DNA of 64,000 nucleotides from Thalassoroseus pseudoceratinae. Lineage in GTDB: Bacteria; Planctomycetota; Planctomycetia; Planctomycetales; Planctomycetaceae. Below are positions 8,306 through 17,166 of the stretch, one piece after another. The notes beneath the pieces were generated by a model. It was not told the DNA's origin. It saw nothing but the letters and a program-made list of their open reading frames with translations, and made no database searches. The stretch is taken from assembly GCF_011634775.1 (NCBI RefSeq), contig NZ_JAALXT010000003.1, forward strand, positions 682,001 through 746,000, in the 5' to 3' direction. The translations under genes and the position numbers were made by a program. Each line of letters opens with the position of its first letter. Position 1 is the first letter of the stretch.

Positions 8306-9742
8306 CTAGTTTTCGACGTCGGCTGACTTGCTGACTTTGTAGAGCGATGTGCCTTCGTCATTGCGAAAATCAATTGTCAGGTTGGGCATTGAGTCAACCG
8401 TGACAAAGAGAAAACCACCAGAAGGTTTGGCATAGTGAAATGGCTGCCTGACCTTTCCTTCAGGGTCGGTACTATTCTTCGCCCCAGGATAGGACCCGAT
8501 GATTGCATTTTCGTCATTCAACGCGCCACAGGAAAACTCTTCGATTCCAAGGGGATGGATACTGTGATACTGCCAATGACGATCACCGCAAAACACCATC
8601 ACATTTTCGAGTTCATTGTCCTGTAACCATCGAAAGAACGCATCCGCCTCATGGCGGAAGCCACCGAGATTGGCGTGATTATCTTTCTTGTTTTTGGAGT
8701 CTGGTCCGACCATTGGAGTCGGCGAGATCAAGACTTTCCAAGTGGCGTCGCTCTTCTTTAGAGTTGTCTGCAACCATTGCTTTTGTACGGGACCCCATAG
8801 CGATTTCTGAGGACCATCTTCCATTCGATTCGGTGATCGATAGTCACGCCCCTCTAAGAACCAGAGTTGCAGATGCTTGTGGACGCGATGCGTGCGATAG
8901 GTCGGTGACGCAAGATCTCCCGCTGGCAGAATCGGCATTTGTTCGCGAAACATCGCAATGCCCGTGTCAGGTGATGGCTTGCGATCAGACTTGAGATCGG
9001 AGTCGTTGAATCGATAGTCATGATCGTCCTTCAGCCAATAGGCAGCGGTCTGACCGTAGAACTCGACCAGACGGGGCAACCGAAATTGCTCATGCCACTT
9101 TTCCCGAAGCTCTGGTCGAGTTTTTGCGGCAGTCTTCGCCGGGTGGTCATAGTAGACAATGTCACCCGTGCCAATGAAAAAGTCTGGCCGAAGTTTGAGC
9201 ATTGCAGAATAGGCGGGATACCCAAGTTTTCGGTCTTTCTCAGACGCCAGTTTGCTCTTGCTGTTCTTTCCATACATAAAGAAAGCATAGTTCTGGCAGC
9301 TACCCATAATGAACGAGGCCTTTTGGTCCGACGTTTCTGCCGGCAGTGTTTTGAACTCACGGATGGGGCCGCTCTTGGTATTTGACTTGTCACTTCCGAA
9401 GTGGAGCCGATAGAAATACCGAGTTCCGGGATCGAGATCAGTTAATTCTGCGCGGACAATATAGTCATCGTCTGGTGTCGCCTTCAGCCAATCGGTCCGA
9501 TTCGTTTTCTTGAAGTTCCGCGAGTCGCTCCATTCAAAAAATGCCACACCGTTTGCCCCCGGAACGTCACCGGATGGATCCAGTTTTGGCCCTGGGATTG
9601 CTGTGAGTCGAGATTGTAGCAGCACGCTCGTTGCTGTTGGTTCTCCCGCGAATTCTCCCTGCGCGTGAAAAACGTCATCTGCATGAACATGGACACCAGA
9701 AATTAATGAGAGAATTGCTATAACGAGTCGGCTGTATTTCAT
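8306..9742 (-). CDS. PhoD-family alkaline phosphatase/phosphodiesterase
   Basis: The 478-residue secreted protein has a signal peptide ending at HADD. An N-terminal fibronectin-like part (LDPGTRYFYRLHFG) is followed by a metallophosphatase domain: GSCQNY, FIGTGDIVYYD, YWLKDDHDYRFND and VFCGDRHWQYHS. These match PhoD metal ligands for Fe/Ca-dependent hydrolysis of phosphomono- or diesters. GAGGA lies before the ATG. It starts 45 bp after the stop of the sulfatase on the same strand, so the two are likely one transcript for scavenging sulfate or phosphate from organic esters. Confidence 0.9.
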   Translation of the reverse strand: MKYSRLVIAILSLISGVHVHADDVFHAQGEFAGEPTATSVLLQSRLTAIPGPKLDPSGDVPGANGVAFFEWSDSRNFKKTNRTDWLKATPDDDYIVRAELTDLDPGTRYFYRLHFGSDKSNTKSGPIREFKTLPAETSDQKASFIMGSCQNYAFFMYGKNSKSKLASEKDRKLGYPAYSAMLKLRPDFFIGTGDIVYYDHPAKTAAKTRPELREKWHEQFRLPRLVEFYGQTAAYWLKDDHDYRFNDSDLKSDRKPSPDTGIAMFREQMPILPAGDLASPTYRTHRVHKHLQLWFLEGRDYRSPNRMEDGPQKSLWGPVQKQWLQTTLKKSDATWKVLISPTPMVGPDSKNKKDNHANLGGFRHEADAFFRWLQDNELENVMVFCGDRHWQYHSIHPLGIEEFSCGALNDENAIIGSYPGAKNSTDPEGKVRQPFHYAKPSGGFLFVTVDSMPNLTIDFRNDEGTSLYKVSKSADVEN

Positions 9743-9787
9743 CAGGAGTTCCTCATTTGTTTGTGGGTCGCGGCTGCGGTGGTTGGG

Positions 9788-11662
9788 CTATTGCTTCTCA
9801 GCGGGGGTGACTCGTTCTACGTAGACATAATAGGCACCAACGATTTCGTTGCCTTCCTCATCGAGAAACCATGTTTGCATTGTCGTCGGTCCAGCTTCCA
9901 AATCCACGTTGAATTCGACTGATTCTCCGTTGGATTGTGGCGATGCCGCTTTTGATGTGTCCCCGATTTTTAGTTTGGCCGAAGCGATTGGCAATGCACG
10001 CCCTCTCAGCAACTGCCCATCAGTGACCTTCGTCATGGGAGCATTTGCATTGAGCCTTAAATGGCTCTCGCGTGGCCATCGTCTAAGTTCAAACGTGTAG
10101 GTTCCCGGCTCGGCCACCGTGAGATGCCAAACTCCGTTCTTTCTCACGCCGCGACGAATCTGCTGCTGTTGGTCGACGAAGACATCAAGCCATTCACAGG
10201 CTGTTAGCAACATTGGGTTTTCCGCGTCGTGACCGATGATGACTCGTTGCGGTTCGAATACATCGCCCTTGACACCATCCCACCATTCGTCGAGATGTTG
10301 TTGCATCCGCTTCACGACGCGAGAATGAGTTGCGGCAACGTTATGATCTTGATGCGGGTCGGTTCGCAAATCGTACAGCCGTTGATTTTCTAACAGACGC
10401 CAATGCTTCCACAAAACGGCGGCACCGTCGCGATGTGGGATCGCGGGGTTTTCACGAGTGTAGGTGACTTTGAATTGCGGCATTCGGCTATAGTTGATGA
10501 CTAGCATTCGGTCAGCCAAGGCGTCTTGTTCACCTTTGAGTATTGGTGCCAAGCTAATCCCATCAAGGTGGTTTGGAATTGATGAAATCTGCCCAAGTTC
10601 CGCTAGGGTTGGTAAGAGATCTTGGACGTGTACGAGACTGTCAACATCACGAGGCTTGCCAAGTTTGCCATTCGGCCAACGAATGAAACATGGGACGCGA
10701 TGGCCGCCCTCCCAAAGTTGAGTCTTGTGTCCTCGCATACCAGCGTTGAAATAGGTGTCTCCGAATGTGCTGCCGTTGTCGGTCAGGAATACAACAATCG
10801 TGTTGTTAAAAAGATCGTTCTTTCTCAGAAACTGATCTAGCTGGCCCATGTTCTCATCGATGTTCGCCCCCATTGCGAGAAAACTGATCAGGGCTTCTCG
10901 TCTAGCAGGGGTAAGATTCTCGACGATCTTTGGATTCTTTGCGATTACGTCCCGAATTGGTTTGCGATAATGGTCTGGGACAAAATGAGGGGAGTGTGCG
11001 GCGTTAAGAGGAATATACGCAAAGAAGGGCGATTGCTGAGTTGGCTGGCGTTGCATCCACTTCATTGCTTCGCGGAAGAAAACATCCGTGCAATAACCGT
11101 TGTAGGTTTCGCGGTCGCCATTGTGAATATACGTATCATTGAAGTAGTCGTTGTTCCAATAATCCGGCACACTGTTGATATGTGAAGACGGGAACCATAG
11201 GGCTTCTTCAAAACCTCGGTCTTCTGGTCGGAATGGATAGTTGTCCCCGAGATGCCACTTTCCAAAAATCCCAGTGCGATAACCGGCGGACTGAAAGATG
11301 TCGGCCATCGTTTCGAGTTCGGGACGCAGCAGCGTTCGTCCGCTACTCACATTGATCGCACCGTTACGGAACGCATCCAACCCTGTTAGCAGTTGCCCAC
11401 GGGTCGGTGTGCACATTGGCGAGACATGAAAGTCCGTGAGGCAGACACTCTGTGACGCGAGGCGGTCGATGTTCGGAGTTTCCGCAATCGGATTGCCGTG
11501 ACAAGAGAACTCACCATAACCTTGGTCGTCGGTCATCACGATGATGACGTTCGGCCGAGATTGGGCCAACGCCTGGATTCCACACGTCAGCAGAGATGCA
11601 ACAGCGAGGAAGTTTACAAGCCAGTGTTTGGCGTCGAAAAGAGTTGATGCGGAGGCTCGCAT
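9788..11662 (-). CDS. secreted sulfatase (arylsulfatase type)
   Basis: The 624-residue protein has a signal peptide ending near ALAQ (34). RPNVIIVMTDDQGYGEF supplies the metal-binding Asp pair (45-46). C84-T-P-T-R88 is the CxPxR motif whose Cys is turned into formylglycine by a sulfatase-modifying enzyme. GIFGKWHLGD and FLTDNGS add further active-site residues. The C-terminal 120 residues (about 490-624) form a beta-rich region after the sulfatase fold. Such secreted sulfatases are abundant in marine planctomycetes and act on sulfated polysaccharides; the specific substrate is unknown. It probably heads an operon with the PhoD gene downstream. Confidence 0.93.
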   Translation of the reverse strand: MRASASTLFDAKHWLVNFLAVASLLTCGIQALAQSRPNVIIVMTDDQGYGEFSCHGNPIAETPNIDRLASQSVCLTDFHVSPMCTPTRGQLLTGLDAFRNGAINVSSGRTLLRPELETMADIFQSAGYRTGIFGKWHLGDNYPFRPEDRGFEEALWFPSSHINSVPDYWNNDYFNDTYIHNGDRETYNGYCTDVFFREAMKWMQRQPTQQSPFFAYIPLNAAHSPHFVPDHYRKPIRDVIAKNPKIVENLTPARREALISFLAMGANIDENMGQLDQFLRKNDLFNNTIVVFLTDNGSTFGDTYFNAGMRGHKTQLWEGGHRVPCFIRWPNGKLGKPRDVDSLVHVQDLLPTLAELGQISSIPNHLDGISLAPILKGEQDALADRMLVINYSRMPQFKVTYTRENPAIPHRDGAAVLWKHWRLLENQRLYDLRTDPHQDHNVAATHSRVVKRMQQHLDEWWDGVKGDVFEPQRVIIGHDAENPMLLTACEWLDVFVDQQQQIRRGVRKNGVWHLTVAEPGTYTFELRRWPRESHLRLNANAPMTKVTDGQLLRGRALPIASAKLKIGDTSKAASPQSNGESVEFNVDLEAGPTTMQTWFLDEEGNEIVGAYYVYVERVTPAEKQ

Positions 11663-11847
11663 GTGTTGGCTTTCAATCAGTTGTGTTCAGTCGATCCGAT
11701 TCCAAAGGGGGGCTGAATCGCGATTTAGAAACGCTCATCTCAAGTAGGGCGTTGGGTGTTTAATCCTCGTCGATGACTGTTGCAAAGAGTCGAACATGAC
11801 GTCGTTGGAAACTGTGACTCGCGAGGATTGACAACTTTGAGCACCCG

Positions 11848-12420
11848 TTATTCGTCGCTTGGCAGTTCCTCGATGATGATTGATTCATTCGTGAAGACGT
11901 CGATTTCGGCGGCGATTTTGAGTCCTTCACGGACGATTTCCGTCGCAGAAAGATCGGAATGGCGGTCCAGAGCACGGGCGGCCGCCGTCGCATATTGACC
12001 ACCGGACCCGATGCCGACAATTCCGTCGGTCGGTTGCACGACATCTCCGTTGCCGGAAAGAAGCAACGTCCGTTCCTTGTTGGCCACAATCATCAACGCT
12101 TCCAGCCGTCGCAACGCCCGATCCGTTCGCCAATCACGGGCCAATTCGGTAGCGGCTCGCGTGATATTTCCGGGGTAATCCTTGGCTTTTGTCTCAAAAC
12201 GCTCAAGCAGGGCGAACGCGTCGGCAGTCGAGCCGGCAAAACCGACGAGCATGCTTCCATCGAGTACCCGCCGAACCTTGCGGGTATCCGATTTCATAAC
12301 GGTATTGTTGAATGTGACCTGTCCATCCGCACCCAGGGCCACCGTGCCACCGCGTCGAACGGAAAGCACCGTTGTCGATCGCCAAATGTCTTTTTGTTTC
12401 GGGCGCGGATTTCGAGACAT
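11848..12420 (-). CDS. hslV: HslV, proteasome-like peptidase subunit
   Basis: Threonine peptidase of the HslUV (ClpYQ) chamber protease. The mature part starts [10 protein letters not shown], so Thr16 would be the nucleophile after removal of a 15-residue propeptide. GNTVMK-like ([14 protein letters not shown]), [33 protein letters not shown] and IGSGGQYA are all classic HslV stretches. The ATG at 12420 has AGGGAT upstream; an ATG at 12456 would add 12 residues without a ribosome site. The ATPase partner gene hslU is not adjacent: the next minus-strand gene is the sulfatase. Confidence 0.95.
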   Translation of the reverse strand: MSRNPRPKQKDIWRSTTVLSVRRGGTVALGADGQVTFNNTVMKSDTRKVRRVLDGSMLVGFAGSTADAFALLERFETKAKDYPGNITRAATELARDWRTDRALRRLEALMIVANKERTLLLSGNGDVVQPTDGIVGIGSGGQYATAAARALDRHSDLSATEIVREGLKIAAEIDVFTNESIIIEELPSDE

Positions 12421-12541
12421 GAATTGATCCCTGTGGTTGTGGTCCAGTTTCGTCATTGTTCAGGCTAGCGATTCGGGTCAACATCGGCAACTGGCGTAAC
12501 TGTCCCTTGGACCATGCTCGTGGGATGCCTAGAATGCAGAC

Positions 12542-13018
12542 ATGCAAGACAATCATCCAACGAATTCCACTGAGAAAGATCGAACAGCACCGATGTCGGA
12601 AATGACAATCGAGGAATTGATAGACGAATTCCAGTTTCTAGGCGATTGGGAGGAACGTTGCGACTACCTGATCGACATGGGGTTTGACCTCCCCGAAATG
12701 CCATCAAGCGAGAAAACCGAACAAACCAAGGTGCATGGGTGTCAGAGTAATGTGTGGCTGATCACCCGCGTGCGAACCGAAGACGGCCGCACAACTCTCG
12801 ACATCATCGCGGATAGCGATGCAATGATCGTCAAAGGGTTGATTGCGGTCCTGCTAACTCTGTACTCCGGCAAGTCTCCCGCGGAGATCCTCGATATCGA
12901 GCCACGCGAAGTCTTTCGCGAATTGGGTTTGGATCGACATCTGAGCCCTGCTCGGAAAAATGGATTGAACGGCATGGTTCAGCGAATCCGCGAGTTGGCT
13001 GCTCAGGTGGCGGCCTGA
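12542..13018 (+). CDS. sufE: SufE, sulfur acceptor for cysteine desulfurase
   Basis: The 158-residue protein has the SufE fold signature: IDEFQFLGDWEERCDYLIDMG, then VHGCQSNVW with Cys67 as the sulfur-accepting residue, and LTLYSGKSPAEILDIEPREVF. It takes persulfide sulfur from SufS for Fe-S cluster assembly. sufS starts 50 bp after its stop, an evident operon. An internal ATG at 12593 (MSEMTIEELIDEF) is an alternative start; the first 17 residues are polar and not conserved in type. It is divergent from hslV. Confidence 0.95.
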   Translation: MQDNHPTNSTEKDRTAPMSEMTIEELIDEFQFLGDWEERCDYLIDMGFDLPEMPSSEKTEQTKVHGCQSNVWLITRVRTEDGRTTLDIIADSDAMIVKGLIAVLLTLYSGKSPAEILDIEPREVFRELGLDRHLSPARKNGLNGMVQRIRELAAQVAA

Positions 13019-13068
13019 ATCGACCGCATTGTTACGATGTATCTCCCTCCTCGAAAAGTCCGATCACA

Positions 13069-14322
13069 ATGAGTGTCTCCACGTCTGTGTCCTTCGATGT
13101 CGAAGCCATCCGCGCCGAATTTCCGATCCTCGGAAAACCGCTGCCGAAGGGACGGCCGCTGGTCTACCTCGACAACGCTTCGACGACGCAGAAGCCACGT
13201 TGTGTGGTCGACAAAGAACGAGAAGTCCAGGAGAACTACTACGCCAACGCCTATCGCGGCGTATACAAATTTGGTGCCATGGTGGACGACGAATTGGAGT
13301 CCACGCGAGAGAAAATCCGAAAATTCATCGGGGCGGCCGAGGTCGAGGAAATCGTCTACACCTCGGGAACGACGATGGGAATCAACCTGGTCGCGAACGG
13401 TTGGGGGCGGAAATTCCTGAAGCCAGGTGACGAAATCCTGCTGACGGAAATGGAACATCACGCCAACCTTGTACCATGGCAGTTTGTTGCGAAGGCCACG
13501 GGAGCCATCGTCAAATTGACGCCACTCACCGAAGACGGTCGTGTCGATCTCGGGGCGTTTGCGGAGCTACTCAGCGAACGCACCAAAATCGTCGCCATCA
13601 CAGGGATGTCGAACGTCCTCGGCACGATGCCTCCAATTGAGCAAATCACCAAGCAAGCCCATGCCATCGGGGCTGTTGTCCTCGTCGATGGAGCGCAAAG
13701 CGTGCCACACGGTGCGACTGACGTGCAATCACTTGGCGTAGATTTTCTCACGTTTTCCGGTCACAAACTCTACGGTCCGTCCGGAGTTGGTGTGCTCTAC
13801 GGACGACGGGCATTACTCGAAGACATGGACCCGTTCTTGTGCGGCGGGCACATGATTTCGCAGGTCTTCGACGATCACAGCACCTGGGCGGAGATTCCCG
13901 CAAAGTTCGAAGCCGGGACGTTACCAATCACCCAGGCCATTGGATTGGGGGCGGCGATTGATTTCGTAAGCGAGATTGGTTTCGATGCCATCCACGCCCA
14001 TGAGCAAGCCCTGCTGGAGCACGCCACCGAGCAACTCAACTCCATTCCTGGAATGAAGATTTATGGCCCATCTCCTGAACACAAGGGGGCCATTTGCAGC
14101 ATGACCATCGACGGGATGCATCCGGAGGATATGGCGAATCTGCTGGACCGCAAAGGAGTGTTTGTTCGTCATGGCCACCATTGCACGATGCCGTTGCACT
14201 CAAAGTTGGGGCTGTCGGCGACCACTCGCGCCAGCTTCGCCATCTATAACACAATGAATGAAGTGGACGCTTTGATTGACGCCATCCACTTCGCCCGAAA
14301 ACGACTCCGATTGACCGACTAA
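13069..14322 (+). CDS. sufS: SufS-type cysteine desulfurase
   Basis: The 417-residue PLP enzyme (group II, NifS/CsdB/SufS) releases sulfur from L-cysteine as an enzyme persulfide and gives alanine. Lys233 in SGHKLYGP binds PLP and Cys372 in GHHCTMPLH is the persulfide residue; LVDGAQSVPH holds the PLP-contacting Asp and Gln. Length is normal for the family. It is translated just behind sufE, its acceptor. No sufBCD genes are in the window, so the cluster scaffold is encoded elsewhere. Confidence 0.96.
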   Translation: MSVSTSVSFDVEAIRAEFPILGKPLPKGRPLVYLDNASTTQKPRCVVDKEREVQENYYANAYRGVYKFGAMVDDELESTREKIRKFIGAAEVEEIVYTSGTTMGINLVANGWGRKFLKPGDEILLTEMEHHANLVPWQFVAKATGAIVKLTPLTEDGRVDLGAFAELLSERTKIVAITGMSNVLGTMPPIEQITKQAHAIGAVVLVDGAQSVPHGATDVQSLGVDFLTFSGHKLYGPSGVGVLYGRRALLEDMDPFLCGGHMISQVFDDHSTWAEIPAKFEAGTLPITQAIGLGAAIDFVSEIGFDAIHAHEQALLEHATEQLNSIPGMKIYGPSPEHKGAICSMTIDGMHPEDMANLLDRKGVFVRHGHHCTMPLHSKLGLSATTRASFAIYNTMNEVDALIDAIHFARKRLRLTD

Positions 14323-14365
14323 TCCGCGAAAATCGACCGATTTCCTGACGGCAGAAGTCTAACTT

Positions 14366-14635
14366 TCAACCTGATGTCTTGTCATTGGGAATCAATGTCT
14401 TGCTCGGTTCTGGCTGAGGCTCACTCGGCAGACCGGATTCTGATTTAGTTTCTTCGATCGACCGGGACGCAGCTGGTTTGCCCTGTTCCGGAGCGATCGG
14501 AATGCCAGAATCCTCAAAAGTCGGTGTATCGTTTTTCCGGGTCCCTCGGCCAGGTGGTGTCGGAACCGGCTCGTTTCGTTGACGAAGACGGTGTTCCCGA
14601 ATCGCCCGAGTTTTGTTGGGGCACTTCGATTTCAC
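14366..14635 (-). CDS. hypothetical short Pro/Arg-rich protein
   Basis: This 89-codon frame starts with GTG without a clear ribosome site. The product is basic at the N-terminus, then Pro, Glu and Ser-rich, and looks disordered. It matches nothing recognised, and may be spurious. It is listed because the codons look compatible with expression and no other gene overlaps it. Confidence 0.25.
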   Translation of the reverse strand: MKSKCPNKTRAIREHRLRQRNEPVPTPPGRGTRKNDTPTFEDSGIPIAPEQGKPAASRSIEETKSESGLPSEPQPEPSKTLIPNDKTSG

Positions 14636-15058
14636 AACGCAATTGATGCAACTCGTCGATCAATTCACGTTGGTATGATGGCCCAACCGAATGCTGTCTG
14701 GGACGCGATTCGTGTTGTGGCGAGCGGTTGCGTCCTCTAGACGGGCGTTAAGGACGTTCCTGATCACGGTGATGGTTCAACGTTCGTCGGCCGCGATCAG
14801 GCCCCGATACCCGACTGCGGAATTCTGTAGCTCCAGCGACATCGATGTTCCCCAACTCCATTGGGATGACCGAATCCAATATCCCACACCAACGGGAACC
14901 ATCGATCTCAACAGGAGCGACCATGACGGCATCTGACTGGTCCGCGTCTGGATTTGTTCCTCGATACGACGATTGCTCGTCTGTGTCGTGGCGAGTCCGT
15001 TAATGGAAACGAGAAGTTTGACCATCACGCGGAGCCGTTGCCGACCGTATTTGGCGAA
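14636..15058. other. intergenic, nothing recognised
   Basis: About 420 bp between the hypothetical frame at 14366 and the small membrane protein at 15059. Short open frames on both strands lack ribosome sites and recognisable features. Confidence 0.35.
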
Positions 15059-15592
15059 TCAGTGAGCTTCGTTGGAGGCGGCCTCTGAAGAAGGCGATGT
15101 CGGGGCGGAGGCCGGTTTCTTGGGGTGTGGAATGTTCATCGCGACGATGACGATCGAGATAATCACGCCAACAGTACCAACCCACATCCATGGGCTCGGT
15201 TCGGTTTTGCCATGGTAGATCCAGGCACTCACCAACGCATTGATGGTCACCGCTCCGCCAAACACGATCGGCATAACTAATCGCGAATCCCCCTTCGAAA
15301 TCACCAACGCACTCGTCAGGCATAATGCACCGAACGCCCCAAGGCAGCCAGCGAGGAATCCCCATTGCAGTGCCGGCCATTGGTCACCTTTGAACGAGAA
15401 GTCATCGCCCTTGATCGACATCGCAATTGAACCACCGACAATGGCAATGACCAGATAAGCCAGACCAATCCCCAAATAGGGTTTGAACCCGCTGTATGCC
15501 CCAATCGGGCTCCGTGCCTTCCCGAGAGTCGGCCCGTAAATTCCCCAAAACAAGGCGGTTCCCAATGCAAAAATAATCGGCAAATACTTCAT
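15059..15592 (-). CDS. small multi-pass membrane protein, DMT/EamA-like
   Basis: The 177-residue protein has about five membrane helices (near 4-22, 41-62, 80-100, 105-127 and 137-153) and a short polar tail rich in Ala, Ser and Pro. ALFWGIYGPTLGKA at the start and FLAGCLGAFGALCLTSALVISKG resemble the helix pattern of the drug/metabolite transporter superfamily, in half-size form. The ATG at 15592 follows AAGGA; a TTG one codon earlier is less likely. Substrate unknown. Confidence 0.75.
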   Translation of the reverse strand: MKYLPIIFALGTALFWGIYGPTLGKARSPIGAYSGFKPYLGIGLAYLVIAIVGGSIAMSIKGDDFSFKGDQWPALQWGFLAGCLGAFGALCLTSALVISKGDSRLVMPIVFGGAVTINALVSAWIYHGKTEPSPWMWVGTVGVIISIVIVAMNIPHPKKPASAPTSPSSEAASNEAH

Positions 15593-16227
15593 CAAACGTG
15601 TTCCTTCGTTGTCCAGTCATGCCAGAAAGATTGAGTCAGACTATGGGCCAAGAGCGCTCAGCCAGATTGAGTTTTTCCGCGACATCCTATCGCTTGAGGT
15701 CGACCTCGACCAGTGTTCGCGGCAGTTCATCGGCTGTCAAATCCGTTGAGCCAGGAAAGAATCAGCACTCTCCGTCATTCCGGTCGGCCACTGCTCAATC
15801 AGAATCTCCATACCTCACTGTCGCTCAGACGGCAAAGTGCCATCAAACTTCCCTCCAGCCCAGGTAGGGGAACCACACAAGTCGACCCATCGACCAATTA
15901 GCACGCGAGGCGACAAAGCGTTGCATCATCAAACGTTAAATGTGGAGACTTGAGAAAGTTGCGATTGCTTGACGTAAGCGTCCTGAAATAAATGACTTAC
16001 GCAACCCAGGGAGCGCAGTGTCGCGAGAGACTCACGAGACGGAATGTCCGAACCTGATCAATGCAGTAGGGCAGAACGTCGTTCCGAACCCAGTAATGTC
16101 GACCACAGAGCAGGGATAAGACGACTGCGTTCATGTGCAACCGATCAAAAAATCCCCAGTTGGGCATTCGCAGACCTGGAAAACCAGATTCGAACTGATT
16201 AGACTTCGTGTCGAACATTCAACCACA
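15593..16227. other. intergenic upstream of tRNA-Leu
   Basis: 635 bp with no convincing gene. It contains the promoter of the minus-strand membrane protein and, at its right end, that of the tRNA. No repeat or hairpin was noticed. Confidence 0.4.
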
Positions 16228-16312
16228 GCCCAAGTGGCGGAATTGGCAGACGCGCTAGGTTCAGGACCTAGTGGGCTTAACGCCCGTGGAGGTTCGAGTC
16301 CTCTCTTGGGCA
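16228..16312 (+). tRNA. tRNA-Leu (anticodon CAG)
   Basis: An 85-nt class II tRNA. The acceptor stem GCCCAAG (16228-16234) pairs with CTTGGGC (16305-16311), and A16312 is the discriminator. The anticodon stem CTAGG/CCTAG encloses loop TTCAGGA, giving anticodon CAG (16262-16264). The long variable arm typical of tRNA-Leu and the GGTTCGAGTCC T-arm are present. CCA is not encoded. The 3' part doubles as the left attachment site of the integrated element. Confidence 0.96.
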
Positions 16313-16314
16313 CT
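16263..16314 (+). repeat. attL core (3' part of tRNA-Leu)
   Basis: A 52-bp stretch from the anticodon loop to two bases past the discriminator. It matches 32682-32733 at 51 of 52 positions; the one difference is T at 16277 against C at 32696. Confidence 0.9.
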
Positions 16315-16322
16315 ATGGTATG

Positions 16323-16358
16323 AAAGGACTTACGGCAAATCGCCGTGAGTCCTTTTTT
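16323..16358 (+). terminator. terminator after tRNA-Leu, element-borne
   Basis: The hairpin AAAGGACT-ACGGC / GCCGT-AGTCCTTT is followed by a run of six T, 11 bases after the tRNA end. By the att geometry this terminator came with the element; the host one is now at 32737-32772. Confidence 0.8.
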
Positions 16359-16373
16359 CGTGATGTTGCTCAT

Positions 16374-16394
16374 TTGGTAGCAAATTGGTAGCAA
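16374..16394 (+). repeat. left arm-type repeat pair (integrase site)
   Basis: Two copies of TTGGTAGCAA separated by one base. The same arrangement, TTAGTAGCAA-A-TTAGTAGCA, is at 32527-32547 inside the right end. A shared CTGAGGGTCA follows each pair (16422 and 32586). Paired short direct repeats inside both ends are typical of arm-type binding sites of tyrosine integrases. Confidence 0.6.
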
Positions 16395-16576
16395 TATTGC
16401 CGTTGTGTTGCTCAGGTGTGGCTGAGGGTCAACCTCGAATATGGCTATTTCGGGAAGATTGCCGCGAGCTAAAAACCGGTAGGAGAACGTCGACTTCCAA
16501 TTACAACCGTTGCCTCTTCAATACCGTGACACACGTGCGGATATCGCCACGAAAACGTGAAGAGGTAGCTTTCGTG

Positions 16577-16787
16577 AGGTTCACCCCCACGTGCATGGGG
16601 ACTTCTTTGTCAGCCGTCAGGCCGCCTTCGTCGCGAACGGTTCACCCCCACGTGCATGGGGACTTCGAAATCGGCCAGCAGCTCCGAGAAAGCGTCAGCG
16701 GTTCACCCCACGTGCATGGGGACTTCGAGCACACCTTCCGAAAGTTTCAAAAGGATCACGGTTCACCCCCACGTGCATGGGGACTTC
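16577..16787 (-). CRISPR. orphan type I-E-like CRISPR mini-array, 4 repeats
   Basis: Four repeats of 29 bp lie at 16577-16605, 16638-16666, 16699-16726 and 16759-16787, with three 32-bp spacers at 16606-16637, 16667-16698 and 16727-16758 (periods 61, 61, 60). Read on the minus strand the repeat starts GAAGTCCCC, holds a GC-rich palindrome and ends GGTGAACCG, the form of type I-E repeats. The repeat at 16699 lacks one C, and the last one on that strand (16577) has a changed final base, as terminal repeats often do. The AT-rich stretch from 16800 would be the leader. No cas gene is in the window. Confidence 0.88.
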
Positions 16788-16860
16788 GTCAAAGCTGGCA
16801 TTTTTTTTCCTATATTTCACTTAAATATGCACTCTAGTAGTATGTAGGGAAGTGATTCTG
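16788..16860 (-). promoter_or_regulatory. putative CRISPR leader
   Basis: AT-rich stretch with an eight-T run (16801-16808) beside the first repeat in minus-strand orientation, where a type I-E leader and its promoter would be. Assigned by position and composition only. Confidence 0.4.
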
Positions 16861-16894
16861 CGACTGTCTTTTTGAGTCGTCAGAATACCAGAGT

Positions 16895-16941
16895 GACAGA
16901 TTCTTTCTGTTCTGTCGCGTAACTGTCATTCCTTTACAGTT
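16895..16941. promoter_or_regulatory. two operator-like dyads before the primase gene
   Basis: GACAGA-N10-TCTGTC (16895-16916) is followed four bases later by AACTGT-N9-ACAGTT (16921-16941). Both are perfect six-base inverted repeats with related half-sites. They lie between the CRISPR leader and the primase-helicase gene, where a repressor could control one or both. Confidence 0.45.
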
Positions 16942-17166
16942 TTCGACCGCCCGAACTCGCTCTCTGCGTCAAAACCGGGCAGGCAACGCAATCGCCGACC
17001 GTCAACTCTGATTACGGCGGCGGAACCCATTTCTTGAGCGGCTGTCCCTGAATTCTAATTTGACGGCCGGCAGCTCGAATCTATTTCGCGAATCTCGACC
17101 TCCGAGATCGCTCTTTTCCCCAGCGAGCGACCAGATTCCGCTCGCGCAACTCGTATGGAGAGTAGC

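Noticed and set aside
14777-15028. An 83-codon minus frame upstream of the hypothetical gene at 14366
   Set aside because: It starts and ends in non-conserved sequence with no ribosome site; probably chance.
16385-16837. A 150-codon plus-strand frame with repeated HVHGDF and RAWGL peptides
   Set aside because: The peptide repeats are the translation of the CRISPR repeats in different frames; no ribosome site and no known product.
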